The notes beneath the pieces were generated by a model. That model saw only the letters and a program-made list of their open reading frames with translations, had not been told where the DNA came from and ran no database searches. A stretch of DNA of 64,000 bases from Luteimicrobium sp049844995. GTDB lineage: Bacteria; Actinomycetota; Actinomycetes; Actinomycetales; Cellulomonadaceae. Position numbers and translations under genes: made by a program. The DNA lies in the NCBI RefSeq assembly GCF_049844995.1, contig NZ_JBNCMC010000004.1, positions 595,653 to 659,652 on the forward strand. The letters run 5' to 3'. This document shows positions 25,423 to 33,160 of this stretch, in pieces. Within the stretch, counting starts at the first letter, position 1. Each line of letters starts with the position of its first letter.

Positions 25423-26436
25423 ATGACCAGCTCTCGCCGCACCGTCCTCGTCCACCTCGACACGCCCGCCGCAGAGCTCAGCAGCTCCGCGCTCGAGCTC
25501 CTCACGCTCGCCCGTTCGCTGGGCCGCGTCGAGGCCGTCGCCCTCGCGTCGCCCTCCCTCACGACCCTCGCCCAGCTCGGCGCGTACGGCGTCGAGCTCG
25601 TGCGCCAGGCGGAGGTGAGCGAGGACCTCGGCCCCGAGGCGGCGCACTCGACCGCGCTCGTCGGTGAGGCGCTCGCCCGGGCCGCGGACGTGTCGGGGGC
25701 CGGCGTGGTGCTGCTGTCCTCGACCTTCCCCAACAAGGAGGCCGCCGCGCGTCTCGCGTTCCTCGCCGGCGCCGGACTGGTGATCGACGCCGCGGGCGTC
25801 TCGGTCTCCGAGGACGGCCACGTCGTCGGCGCCAAGCGTGTCCTCGCGGGCACGTGGGACACCGCGTGCGAGGTCGTGACCGACGTCGCCGTCCTCACGG
25901 TGCGGGCGAACGCCGTCGTCCCCGAGCCTGCTGAGGCGGCCGTCGAGACGACGGTCGAGGGCTTCGCCGTCGAGCCGTCCCCCCTCGCGAAGGCGGGGGT
26001 CCCGACGGCCCGCGAGGTCCACGCGCCCGAGCACGCGGACGGCCCCGCTCGTCCCGCCCTGGCGGAGGCTGCGTACGTCGTCGCGGGCGGCCGCGGGACG
26101 TTCGGCGACTTCACGCCCGTCGAGGACCTCGCGGACGCGCTCGGCGCGGCCGTGGGCGCGACGCGCGACTGCGTCGACGAGGGTTGGATCGGACACGACG
26201 CCCAGATCGGCCAGACGGGCGTGACGGTCGCACCGCGTCTCTACGTCGGCGCCGGGATCTCGGGAGCGCCGCACCACCGCGGCGGCATGCAGGCGTCGCA
26301 GGTGATCGTCGCGGTCAACAACGACCCCGACTGCCCGCTGTTCGAGATCAGCGACTTCGCCGTCGTCGGGGACCTTCACGAGGTGCTGCCGCAGGCCGCC
26401 GAGCGGATCAGGGAGCACCGCGCCGGCTCCGCCTGA
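25423..26436 (+). CDS. etfA: electron transfer flavoprotein subunit alpha
   Basis: 337 aa. The C-terminal FAD-binding domain is clear: GGRGTFGDFTPVEDLADALG, then IGQTGVTVAPRLYVGAGISG, and AVNNDPDCPLFEISDFAVVGD. The N-terminal domain starts LVHLDTPAAELSSSALELL. The start is the ATG at 25423 with weak upstream GGAG. It binds FAD at the interface with EtfB. No EtfQO gene is linked in the window. Confidence 0.95.
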   Translation: MTSSRRTVLVHLDTPAAELSSSALELLTLARSLGRVEAVALASPSLTTLAQLGAYGVELVRQAEVSEDLGPEAAHSTALVGEALARAADVSGAGVVLLSSTFPNKEAAARLAFLAGAGLVIDAAGVSVSEDGHVVGAKRVLAGTWDTACEVVTDVAVLTVRANAVVPEPAEAAVETTVEGFAVEPSPLAKAGVPTAREVHAPEHADGPARPALAEAAYVVAGGRGTFGDFTPVEDLADALGAAVGATRDCVDEGWIGHDAQIGQTGVTVAPRLYVGAGISGAPHHRGGMQASQVIVAVNNDPDCPLFEISDFAVVGDLHEVLPQAAERIREHRAGSA

Positions 26437-26567
26437 CCGGCGGACCTCGCGCCGACCGAGCGGGTCCTGCGTCGAGCACGCGGGCAGGCGCCGCTTGATC
26501 GACGTCGGACCCTCTGGCTCGGCGTGGCTGGTCATCGGAACGGTCCGGGCCTGTCACCCGCGGCCCG

Positions 26568-26573
26568 TAGGGT
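26568..26573 (+). promoter_or_regulatory. leaderless-type -10 element
   Basis: TAGGGT ends 7 bp before the ATG at 26581, the spacing expected when transcription starts on the start codon. There is no Shine-Dalgarno sequence before this ATG, which supports a leaderless transcript. Confidence 0.5.
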
Positions 26574-26580
26574 CCCGGGT

Positions 26581-27708
26581 ATGGCCGACGTCACGCCCCA
26601 GGTCCTCAACCGGACCCTGCTCGCGCGCCAGCACCTGCTCGAGCGCGTGCCCGCGGGCGCGCCGCTCGCCGACCCGGTCGCCATGACCGCGCACCTTCTG
26701 GGCCTGCAGGCGCAGGAGCCTCTTCCGCCGTACCTGTCGGTCGCGGCGCGCGTCGGCGGCTTCGACCCGCGTGACCTCTCGCGCGCCCTCGCCGAACGTC
26801 GAGTGCTGCGGGTGCTGCTCATGCGCGGGACCATCCACACCGTCACCGCCGACGACGCGCGCCTCCTGCGCCCCCTGATCCAGCCGTTCCTCGACAAGGT
26901 CTCGCGCAACAGCGGCGCGAGCCGCCCGGCTGCGCACGTCCCGCTCGCGGACCTGGTCGAGGCGGGGCGGGCGCTGACGGCCGACGGGCCCGTCCCCGTG
27001 AGGACGCTCGGCACCGCGCTGGCCGAACGCTTCCCCGACGCGCCGCCGTCGGCGCTGGTCAACCGGCTCCGGGAGGGTGCGGCCCTCGTCCAGGTTCCCC
27101 CGCGCGGGCTGTGGGGTCGTCCCGGCGGCGTCGCGTACGTGACGCTCGAGTCGTGGCTCGGCGAGCCCGACGGCGCGTTCGACCTCGGTCCGGAGCCCGA
27201 CCCCGAGACGCGGACGACGGCGCTCGCGGCGGTCGTGCGCCGCTACCTCGCGGCGTTCGGGCCCGGCACGCCCGCCGACGTGACCACCTGGTCCGGCATC
27301 ACGGGCATCCGCGCGGTCTTCGACGCCCTCGGCGACGAGCTGGTCCCGCACCGCACGGACGACGGCCGGACGGTGTGGGACCTCGCGGGCGCGGCGCTCG
27401 CGGACCCGGACGTGCCCGCGCCGCCTCGGCTGCTGGGACGCTATGACAACGTGTGGCTCTCCCACGCGGGCCGCGACCGGGTCACCCCGCCCGACGCGCG
27501 CCGACGCTGGATGGGGTCGAACGGAGGGGTCGGGAGCGTGGTGCTGGTCGACGGCGTGATGGCGGGGCTGTGGTCGACGGCGGAGGGTCGCGTCGAGGTC
27601 GAGCTCTTCGACCGCGTGACGCGCGCGCAGGGGGCGGAGCTCGACGCCGAGGCGGCACGGGTCGAGGCGCTGCTCGCGACGCCGGCGGACGAGAGCGTGG
27701 CCGCGTGA
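26581..27708 (+). CDS. winged-helix DNA-binding protein, AlkZ-like (HTH_42)
   Basis: 375 aa of the HTH_42/AlkZ superfamily, whose members include DNA glycosylases that unhook interstrand crosslinks. The QxQ catalytic-type motif is visible in LGLQAQEPLPPYLS (~43), followed by the family segment VLRVLLMRGTIHTV (~80). Tandem winged-helix regions follow, with ADVTTWSGI at ~240 and a C-terminal wing. Most chromosomal members are uncharacterised, so glycosylase activity is an inference from the motif. Its stop overlaps the GTG of the next gene. Confidence 0.87.
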   Translation: MADVTPQVLNRTLLARQHLLERVPAGAPLADPVAMTAHLLGLQAQEPLPPYLSVAARVGGFDPRDLSRALAERRVLRVLLMRGTIHTVTADDARLLRPLIQPFLDKVSRNSGASRPAAHVPLADLVEAGRALTADGPVPVRTLGTALAERFPDAPPSALVNRLREGAALVQVPPRGLWGRPGGVAYVTLESWLGEPDGAFDLGPEPDPETRTTALAAVVRRYLAAFGPGTPADVTTWSGITGIRAVFDALGDELVPHRTDDGRTVWDLAGAALADPDVPAPPRLLGRYDNVWLSHAGRDRVTPPDARRRWMGSNGGVGSVVLVDGVMAGLWSTAEGRVEVELFDRVTRAQGAELDAEAARVEALLATPADESVAA

Positions 27709-29117
27709 GCGCGGCGCCGGTCTCGCGCGACGACCACCTCCTCCTCGTCCCGTCCCCGGCGCACGACGCGCTCCTGGTGCAGGTCGACGACACGGGGGAG
27801 CGGCGCTGGCCCACCGTGACCGGCGGTCGGCTGCGCGAGCTCGACGAGGTGCTGGCCGACGTCGGCCGCCTGGCCGGCTCCGGTCTGGTGTTCCTGCGGT
27901 CCGCCGGCCGGGCGGAGGAATCCCTGGGCGAACCGGGCGCAGCAGCGGGGGCCGGGCAGAGCCCGACGCGCCGCACCGTGCTGCTCGTCTTCGACGCCCT
28001 GGCCGTCCCCCCGGCGGACCTGCCGGGTCCGGGCCGGTGGGCGTGGTGCCCGCTCGACGACGCCGCGTCCGTCGGTCCGGCGCTCCCGGCGGCGCTGGAG
28101 GTCCCGTTCGCGCGGTGGGTCGACGAGCTGCGTGGCGCCCCGGCGCCGGCCCAGCGTCCGGCGTGGTCGAACCCTGGCGGGATCGCGCCCTTCCTCGCCT
28201 GGCTCGACGAGGAGGTGCGGGCGACCGGCGCCGCGCCGCAGGGCGACCCCGAGGTGCTGCAGCAGTGGGGGGTCTCTCTCGTGGTCCGGCAGCGGACCGA
28301 CCGGGGGCCGCTGTTCGGCAAGGCGGTGGGCGCGGTCTTCGCGACCGAGCCCACGATCACGCGACTCCTGGCCCGGGACGCGCCGGGCTCGGTCCCGGAC
28401 GTCCTCGCCCTCGACGAGGAGCGCGGCTGGGTGCTGCTCGCCGACGCTCGCATCCGGCCGATCGCGGGCGCCGAGGCGGCCGAGGGTCTCCGCGCGCTGG
28501 CCCGGCGGCAGCGCGCCTGGATCGGCCGGACGGACGCGCTGCGCGCCGCCGGGTGCCCCGACCGCGGCCCGGCGACGCTCGCGGACGACCTGGCGGCGTC
28601 CCTCGAGGACCTCGAGCTCGCCACCGAGCTCGCGCCCGTCCGGGGGCTCGACGGGACGGAACGGGCGCGGCTGCGCGCCCTGCTCCCGGCGTTCGCCGAC
28701 CTGTGCCGCGAGGCCGAGGACGACGGCGCGCCGCTCACGCTGCTCCACGGCGACTGCCACCCCGGCAACGTGGGCGTCCGCGACGACGGGTCGGTGTGCA
28801 TCCTCGACTGGTCCGACGCGGCCGTCGGGCACCCGTTCGTGGACGTCGACGTGTGGCTGAGCCACGTCGCCGACGACGAGCGTGGCGCTCTGCGGGACGC
28901 CTACCTCGCCGAGTGGCCCGAGGTCGCCGACGGCGAGGCGGCGCTGCTCCGCGCCGACGTCCTGTGCGCGGCGTACCAGGTGGTGACGTCGCAGCGGCTC
29001 CTGCGGGCGCTCGAGGAGGACGAGTGGCCCGGGTTCGCGAACGGGATGTCGTTCTGGGCGCGCCGCGTCCTCGAGCGCTACGACCTGCTCGTCGGTGCGG
29101 TGTCGCGGTCGGCCTGA
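27705..29117 (+). CDS. APH-fold phosphotransferase with extra N-terminal domain
   Basis: 470 aa. The C-terminal ~300 residues are an aminoglycoside phosphotransferase/choline kinase-like domain with catalytic loop LLHGDCHPGNVG (~345) and metal-binding DWSDAAVGHPFVDVD (~367). The first ~130 residues are a separate alpha/beta domain (DDHLLLVPSPAHDALLVQVD) that I cannot name; WCPLDDA suggests distant Nudix resemblance only. GTGA overlap couples it to the AlkZ-like gene. Substrate unknown; small-molecule kinase or inactive relative are both possible, though catalytic residues look intact. Confidence 0.85.
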   Translation: MSAAPVSRDDHLLLVPSPAHDALLVQVDDTGERRWPTVTGGRLRELDEVLADVGRLAGSGLVFLRSAGRAEESLGEPGAAAGAGQSPTRRTVLLVFDALAVPPADLPGPGRWAWCPLDDAASVGPALPAALEVPFARWVDELRGAPAPAQRPAWSNPGGIAPFLAWLDEEVRATGAAPQGDPEVLQQWGVSLVVRQRTDRGPLFGKAVGAVFATEPTITRLLARDAPGSVPDVLALDEERGWVLLADARIRPIAGAEAAEGLRALARRQRAWIGRTDALRAAGCPDRGPATLADDLAASLEDLELATELAPVRGLDGTERARLRALLPAFADLCREAEDDGAPLTLLHGDCHPGNVGVRDDGSVCILDWSDAAVGHPFVDVDVWLSHVADDERGALRDAYLAEWPEVADGEAALLRADVLCAAYQVVTSQRLLRALEEDEWPGFANGMSFWARRVLERYDLLVGAVSRSA

Positions 29118-29149
29118 CGCCGGCTCGGGCGGGCGGCCGTGGTCGGGGC

Positions 29150-29255
29150 GGGCGAGGCGGGTGGCGTGCGCGCGGTCTTCCATCCGCGGCCCTCGTTCCT
29201 CGGGCCGCTCCCGCCAGGCCCGTCCACGACCGCGCGCACACCACCCGCCTCGCCC
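29150..29255. repeat. 106-bp inverted-repeat element with inner hairpin
   Basis: 28-bp arms at 29150-29177 and 29228-29255 match in inverted orientation with one mismatch, which would be a G-U wobble if the minus strand is transcribed. The 50-bp middle contains a perfect GCGGCCC/GGGCCGC hairpin. It lies 32 bp past the kinase stop in a 455-bp gap between convergent genes, so it may work as a two-way terminator, but the nested form resembles E1/E2. Confidence 0.8.
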
Positions 29256-29315
29256 TGACGCGCTCGGCCCGTCTCCGCGGACGGTCGCCCGGCCGAGGCC
29301 GCAGCGACGCCGGGC

Positions 29316-29355
29316 CCGCCGATGGTGACGTTGCGTTCGCCGACGGTGACGTGCC
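29316..29355. repeat. dispersed GCCGAYGRTGACG repeat, copy 1
   Basis: 40-bp unit made of two 20-bp-spaced copies of GCCGAYGGTGACG. A second copy at 48836-48875 matches at 33 of 40 positions, and all seven differences are transitions. Not part of a credible reading frame here. Confidence 0.65.
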
Positions 29356-29361
29356 GCCCGC

Positions 29362-29378
29362 GGTGGCCGGCGGCCACC
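29362..29378. other. short perfect palindrome
   Basis: GGTGGCC and GGCCACC flank a 3-nt loop, immediately before the first CATG motif of the downstream array. Could form a small hairpin on either strand. Confidence 0.5.
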
Positions 29379-29517
29379 ATGCGATCAGCCACGACCCGCG
29401 CGCTCGACCATGCGGTCGTCCACCCGGCACTCGCCGACCATGCGCGCATCCCCCTTGTCGGCGCCGAGCATGGGCGCAGCCGCATGCTCGGAGTGAGGGG
29501 TCGTGCACAGCCGCATG
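29378..29517. repeat. array of CATG-centred motifs at ~30-bp spacing
   Basis: CATG cores within (C/G)A(C/G)CATGCG-like contexts begin at 29378, 29409, 29439 and 29469 (31, 30, 30 bp apart). Inverted versions begin at 29483 and 29514 (GCCGCATGCTCGG, GCCGCATGGTCGA). No plausible gene covers the region. The spacing near three helical turns suggests phased protein binding or a decayed ~30-bp tandem repeat. The remaining part of the 29118-29572 gap shows nothing else I can name. Confidence 0.6.
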
Positions 29518-29572
29518 GTCGAGGCTGCGCGCCGCTGACCACGCCACCGTCCGCGAAGGGTGCGGTGCCGCG

Positions 29573-29875
29573 TCAGCCGCCGGCGAAGGGCGGGAGCAGG
29601 TCGACGACGGCGCCCGCCGACACGGCCGCGTCGCCCTCGGCCCTGATTCCGTCGACGAGCACCGAGCACCGCGCGATCACGTCGGCGGCGTCCGGTGCCT
29701 CGGCGAGCAGGCCGGTCAGCAGCTCGCCGACCGTCGAGCCGGGCCGGGCCGAGACGTCGAGCTCCGACCACCCGAGGGCGGCGCGAGCCGCGGCGAACGC
29801 GCGCACGCGCACCGTCGGCCCCGCGGCCAGGCGTTCGGCTTCCGTCGGGGCCGAACGTTCGTCCGTCGTCGTCAC
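29573..29875 (-). CDS. moaD: molybdopterin synthase small subunit MoaD
   Basis: 100-aa ubiquitin-like sulfur carrier for molybdopterin synthase. It ends LLPPFAGG, the C-terminal Gly-Gly that is adenylated and thiocarboxylated. The ThiS/MoaD core (VRVRAFAAARAALGW, TVGELLTGL, SVLVDGI) is clear; the first ~20 residues are a loose extension. 13 bp downstream of moaA on the same strand. It would pair with the MoaE half of the MoaB-MoaE fusion at 35849-36832. Confidence 0.93.
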   Translation of the reverse strand: MTTTDERSAPTEAERLAAGPTVRVRAFAAARAALGWSELDVSARPGSTVGELLTGLLAEAPDAADVIARCSVLVDGIRAEGDAAVSAGAVVDLLPPFAGG

Positions 29876-29888
29876 CTGGTGTCCTCCC

Positions 29889-31013
29889 TCAGCCGCCGAT
29901 GGCGCTCATGGTCCGCTCGGGCTGCGTGAAGCCCGGCGCGCTCATCCCGTGCCCCGCGCCCTTGCCCCACATCGCCGTGCGCCACGCGTCGGCGAGCTCG
30001 CTGTCCGACGCCCCGGCTCGCAGCGGGCCCAGCAGGTCCGTCTCCGTGTGCGCGAACAGGCAGCTCCGCACGCCGCCCTCCGCGGTGAGGCGGGTGCGGC
30101 GGCAGTCCGCGCAGAACGGCTCCGTCACCGACGCGATGATGCCGACCGTGCCGAGCCTGGGTGTCGCCGCCTGGCCGGACCCGCCACCGGGCCCCCGGGT
30201 GAGTACCGCGAAACGCTCGGCCGGCGCGCCGTCGCGCGGGGCGTCGTCGGGCACGAGCGTGAAGCGCTCGGCGAGCAGGTCGCGGACCTGCGCCGCGGTG
30301 ACCATGCTGGTGCGCGACCAGCTGTGGTCGGCGTCCAGGGGCATCTGCTCGATGAACCGCAGCTCGAACCCACGCTCGAGGCACCAGGTGAGCAGGTCGG
30401 CGGCGTGCTCGGCGTTGACGCCGTGGACGAGGACGGCGTTGACCTTGACGACGTCGAACACCTCGGCGGCCGCGGCGAGCCCGGCGAGCGTGCGCTCCAG
30501 GAAGGGCCGGCGCGCCATGGTCGCGAACGTGTCCGGGTCGAGCGTGTCGAGGGAGACGTTGACGCGGTCGAGGCCCGCGTCGCGCAGGGCGCGGGCGCGG
30601 TGGTCGAGCCCGACGGCGTTGGTCGTGAGCGAGAGCTCCGGACGGTCGGGGAGCGCGGCGCAGTCCCGGACGATCTCCACGAGGTCGCCGCGCAGCAGCG
30701 GCTCGCCGCCCGTGAACCGGACCTGCCGGACCTCGAGGTCGCGGGTGGCGATCCCGACCAGCCGCACGATCTCCTCGCGCGTCATCACGGCGTCGCGGGG
30801 GAGCGTGGGCAGACCCTCCGCAGGCATGCAGTACGTGCAGCGCAGGTTGCACCGGTCCGTCAGAGAGACACGCAGGTCCGTCGCGGCGCGATCGAACCGG
30901 TCCACGAGTCCCGGGGCGTCGGGGCGGTCGGTCGGCAGCGCGCGCCCGCCGCTCCCACCCCGGGGGCGCGCCTGCGGCGCGACGGTGGGGAGCCCGAGCG
31001 AGACGACGGCCAT
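29889..31013 (-). CDS. moaA: GTP 3',8-cyclase MoaA
   Basis: Radical SAM enzyme for the first step of molybdenum cofactor synthesis, 374 aa. The N-terminal 4Fe-4S site is CNLRCTYC (Cys 55, 59, 62); the GTP-side cluster uses FCADCRRTRL and a third Cys in GGVRSCLF; the protein ends in Gly-Gly as MoaA should. An N-terminal ~35-residue extension precedes the radical SAM core. I chose the ATG at 31013; a GTG one codon upstream (31016) is equally possible. Divergent from the molybdate regulator gene, 134 bp away. Confidence 0.95.
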   Translation of the reverse strand: MAVVSLGLPTVAPQARPRGGSGGRALPTDRPDAPGLVDRFDRAATDLRVSLTDRCNLRCTYCMPAEGLPTLPRDAVMTREEIVRLVGIATRDLEVRQVRFTGGEPLLRGDLVEIVRDCAALPDRPELSLTTNAVGLDHRARALRDAGLDRVNVSLDTLDPDTFATMARRPFLERTLAGLAAAAEVFDVVKVNAVLVHGVNAEHAADLLTWCLERGFELRFIEQMPLDADHSWSRTSMVTAAQVRDLLAERFTLVPDDAPRDGAPAERFAVLTRGPGGGSGQAATPRLGTVGIIASVTEPFCADCRRTRLTAEGGVRSCLFAHTETDLLGPLRAGASDSELADAWRTAMWGKGAGHGMSAPGFTQPERTMSAIGG

Positions 31014-31120
31014 CACCCCATCCTGCCCCGTCGGGCGCGGCGAATCACCTTCTCACCGGTGGTGCGGCTGCGCTGCGAGATCCCTGACATGCAACCGCAA
31101 GGCGAGCGACCCAGCAGAGC

Positions 31121-31161
31121 CGCAGATGCGACGCTAGGGTCGGTCGCATGACGCATCTGCG
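31121..31161 (+). promoter_or_regulatory. inverted-repeat operator over a leaderless promoter
   Basis: Perfect 10-bp inverted repeat CGCAGATGCG (31121-31130) / CGCATCTGCG (31152-31161), centres 31 bp apart. Between the arms is a -10-like TAGGGT (31135-31140), 7 bp before the ATG at 31148, so transcription would start at or beside the start codon; the right arm lies inside codons 2-5. This is well placed for self-repression by the encoded HTH/TOBE protein. A -35 is not obvious. Confidence 0.65.
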
Positions 31162-31546
31162 AATCAGCGAGGCGGCCCGCCTCCTCGGGGTGAGCAGCGA
31201 CACCGTGCGCCGCCACATCGCCGGCGGCCTCCTCCGGGCCGGCACGGACGACGGCGGCCACCGCGTCGTCGACGGCGCCGACCTCGCCCGGTTCGTCCGC
31301 GAGCACGCGCAGGCCCCCGACGACGGCGCCGCCGGCTCGGCGCGCAACCGGTTCGTCGGGCTCGTGACCGCGCTCACCGTCGACGGCGTCATGGCGCAGG
31401 TCGAGGTCCAGGCCGGGCCGCACCGCGTCGTGTCCCTCATCAGCGCCGAGGCCGTGCGGGAGCTCGGGCTCGAGGTCGGCGACATGGCGACCGCCGTCGT
31501 GAAGGCCACGTCCGTGATGATCGACACCCCGAAGGGGATCCGATGA
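31148..31546 (+). CDS. MerR-like HTH / TOBE molybdate-binding regulator
   Basis: 132 aa: a MerR/excisionase-type helix-turn-helix at ~3-50 (LRISEAARLLGVSSDTVRRH) followed by a TOBE/MOP oxyanion-binding domain at ~66-131 (RNRFVGLVTAL, MAQVEVQAG, MATAVVKATSVMI). This is a compact ModE-like molybdate sensor. It opens the modAB operon, its stop overlaps modA (ATGA), and an inverted repeat covers its promoter. The free-standing TOBE is notable because the ModC part downstream lacks one. Confidence 0.9.
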   Translation: MTHLRISEAARLLGVSSDTVRRHIAGGLLRAGTDDGGHRVVDGADLARFVREHAQAPDDGAAGSARNRFVGLVTALTVDGVMAQVEVQAGPHRVVSLISAEAVRELGLEVGDMATAVVKATSVMIDTPKGIR

Positions 31547-32340
31547 GTCCGAGGGCCCTCCCCGCGCTGGGCGCGGTCGTGCTGGCGGGGGCGTTCGCGC
31601 TCACGGGGTGCTCGTCCGACGGCGGGGCCTCGGGCGCGAGCCCGACGAGCGGGGAGCGGACGCTCGTCGTGGACGCCGCGGCGTCGCTGACGGGCACGTT
31701 CACCACGATCGCGCACGACTTCGAGGCCCAGCACCCCGGGGTGACGGTCAAGCTGTCGTTCGCCGGCTCGTCGGACCTGGTCGCGCAGATCCAGGAGGGT
31801 GCGCCGGCCGACGTGTTCGCGTCCGCCGACGAGCCCAACATGAAGAAGCTCACCGACGCGAGCCTCACGGCCGCCGACCCGGTGAGCTTCGCGACGAACG
31901 TCCTGACGATCGTCACGCCGCCCGGCAACCCCGCGGGCATCACGTCGTTCCAGGACCTCGCGGGCAAGGACGCCCAGGTCGTGGTGTGCGCGCCGCAGGT
32001 GCCGTGCGGCAACGCGACCCAGGAGGTCGAGGCGGCCACCGGGGTGACGTTGAAGCCGGTGAGCGAGGAGTCGAGCGTGACCGACGTGCTCGCCAAGGTG
32101 ACGTCGGGCGAGGCCGACGCGGGCGTCGTCTACGTGACCGACGCGAAGGCGGCGCTCGCGAAGAAGGCGGGCTCGGTCGAGCAGGTCGACTTCCCCGAGT
32201 CGTCCAAGGCCGTCAACACGTACCCGATCGCCGCGGTCAAGGGCAGCAAGCACGCCGACCTCGCGGACGAGTTCGTCCAGGCGGTGACCGGGGAGCAGGG
32301 GCAGCAGGTCCTCCAGCAGGCGGGCTTCGGTGCCCCCTGA
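31543..32340 (+). CDS. modA: molybdate ABC transporter substrate-binding lipoprotein
   Basis: 265 aa periplasmic-type binding protein anchored as a lipoprotein: signal helix then lipobox ALTGC with Cys 23. Family elements include VDAAASLTGTF at the mature start and KLSFAGSSDLVAQIQEGAPADVFASAD, the oxyanion site of ModA. It delivers molybdate or tungstate to ModB. ATGA overlap with the regulator upstream and an 11-bp overlap with modB downstream. Confidence 0.95.
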   Translation: MSPRALPALGAVVLAGAFALTGCSSDGGASGASPTSGERTLVVDAAASLTGTFTTIAHDFEAQHPGVTVKLSFAGSSDLVAQIQEGAPADVFASADEPNMKKLTDASLTAADPVSFATNVLTIVTPPGNPAGITSFQDLAGKDAQVVVCAPQVPCGNATQEVEAATGVTLKPVSEESSVTDVLAKVTSGEADAGVVYVTDAKAALAKKAGSVEQVDFPESSKAVNTYPIAAVKGSKHADLADEFVQAVTGEQGQQVLQQAGFGAP

Positions 32341-33160
32341 CCGGACCGTCACGCCCCGCCTGCCGTGGTGGGTCGTCGCGGTCGCTGTCGTGGGGATCGC
32401 GTTCGTCGTCGCGCCCGTCGTGGTCATGGCCACGCGGGGTGACTGGGTGCACTTCTGGTCGCTCGTCACGTCCGACGCGTCGCTCGACGCGCTGCGCCTG
32501 AGCCTGTTCACGTCCGTGCTCAGCACGGCGGTCTGCGTGGTCGTCGGGGTCCCGGTCGCGGTCGTGCTCGCGCGCACCCGGTTCCCCGGCCGGTCCGTGG
32601 TGCGGGCGCTCGTCCTGCTCCCGCTCGTCCTGCCGCCCGTCGTGTGCGGGCTCGCGCTCCTGTACGCGTTCGGGCGGCGCGGCCCGATCGGGCACGTGCT
32701 CGACGACGCGGGGGTCTCGATCGCCTTCACGACGACCGCCGTCGTGATCTCGCACGTCTACGTCGCCCTCCCGTTCCTCGTGCTCACGCTCGAGGGCGCG
32801 CTCCGGGTTCGGGGCACGGGGCCCGAGCTCGCGGCCGCGTCCCTGGGTGCGGGCCCGAGCCGCACGTTCTGGCTCGTGACCCTCCCGTCGGTCGCGCCGG
32901 CGCTCGCGGGCGGCACCCTCCTGGCCTTCGCGCGCTCGCTCGGCGAGTTCGGCGCGACCCTCACGTTCGCGGGCTCCCTGCAGGGCGTGACACGCACCCT
33001 GCCCCTCGAGATCTACCTGCAGCGGGAGACCGACCCCGACGCCGCCGTCGCGCTCTCGATGCTGCTCGTCGTCGTCGCGGTCCTCGTCGTCGCCCTCGTG
33101 CACTCGGCCGGCGGCACCCGCAGCTTCCGGCGCGGCCTCGCAGGGAGTGTTGCCGCATGA
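32330..33160 (+). CDS. modB: molybdate ABC transporter permease
   Basis: 276 aa membrane subunit with about six hydrophobic segments. The EAA loop LAAASLGAGPSRTFWLVTLP is at ~165-185, preceding the family segment LLAFARSLGEFGATLTFAG. The GTG start overlaps the end of modA by 11 bp, which fits close coupling; an alternative start further in would cut the first helix. The stop overlaps the ATG of the ModC-MoeA gene. Confidence 0.94.
   Translation: MPPDRTVTPRLPWWVVAVAVVGIAFVVAPVVVMATRGDWVHFWSLVTSDASLDALRLSLFTSVLSTAVCVVVGVPVAVVLARTRFPGRSVVRALVLLPLVLPPVVCGLALLYAFGRRGPIGHVLDDAGVSIAFTTTAVVISHVYVALPFLVLTLEGALRVRGTGPELAAASLGAGPSRTFWLVTLPSVAPALAGGTLLAFARSLGEFGATLTFAGSLQGVTRTLPLEIYLQRETDPDAAVALSMLLVVVAVLVVALVHSAGGTRSFRRGLAGSVAA

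Noticed and set aside
29078..30018. Possible small genes in the 29118-29572 gap (several open frames on both strands)
   Set aside because: Translations are Arg/Ala/Pro-rich with no folding pattern. Apparent ten-residue periodicity comes from the 30-bp DNA motif array.
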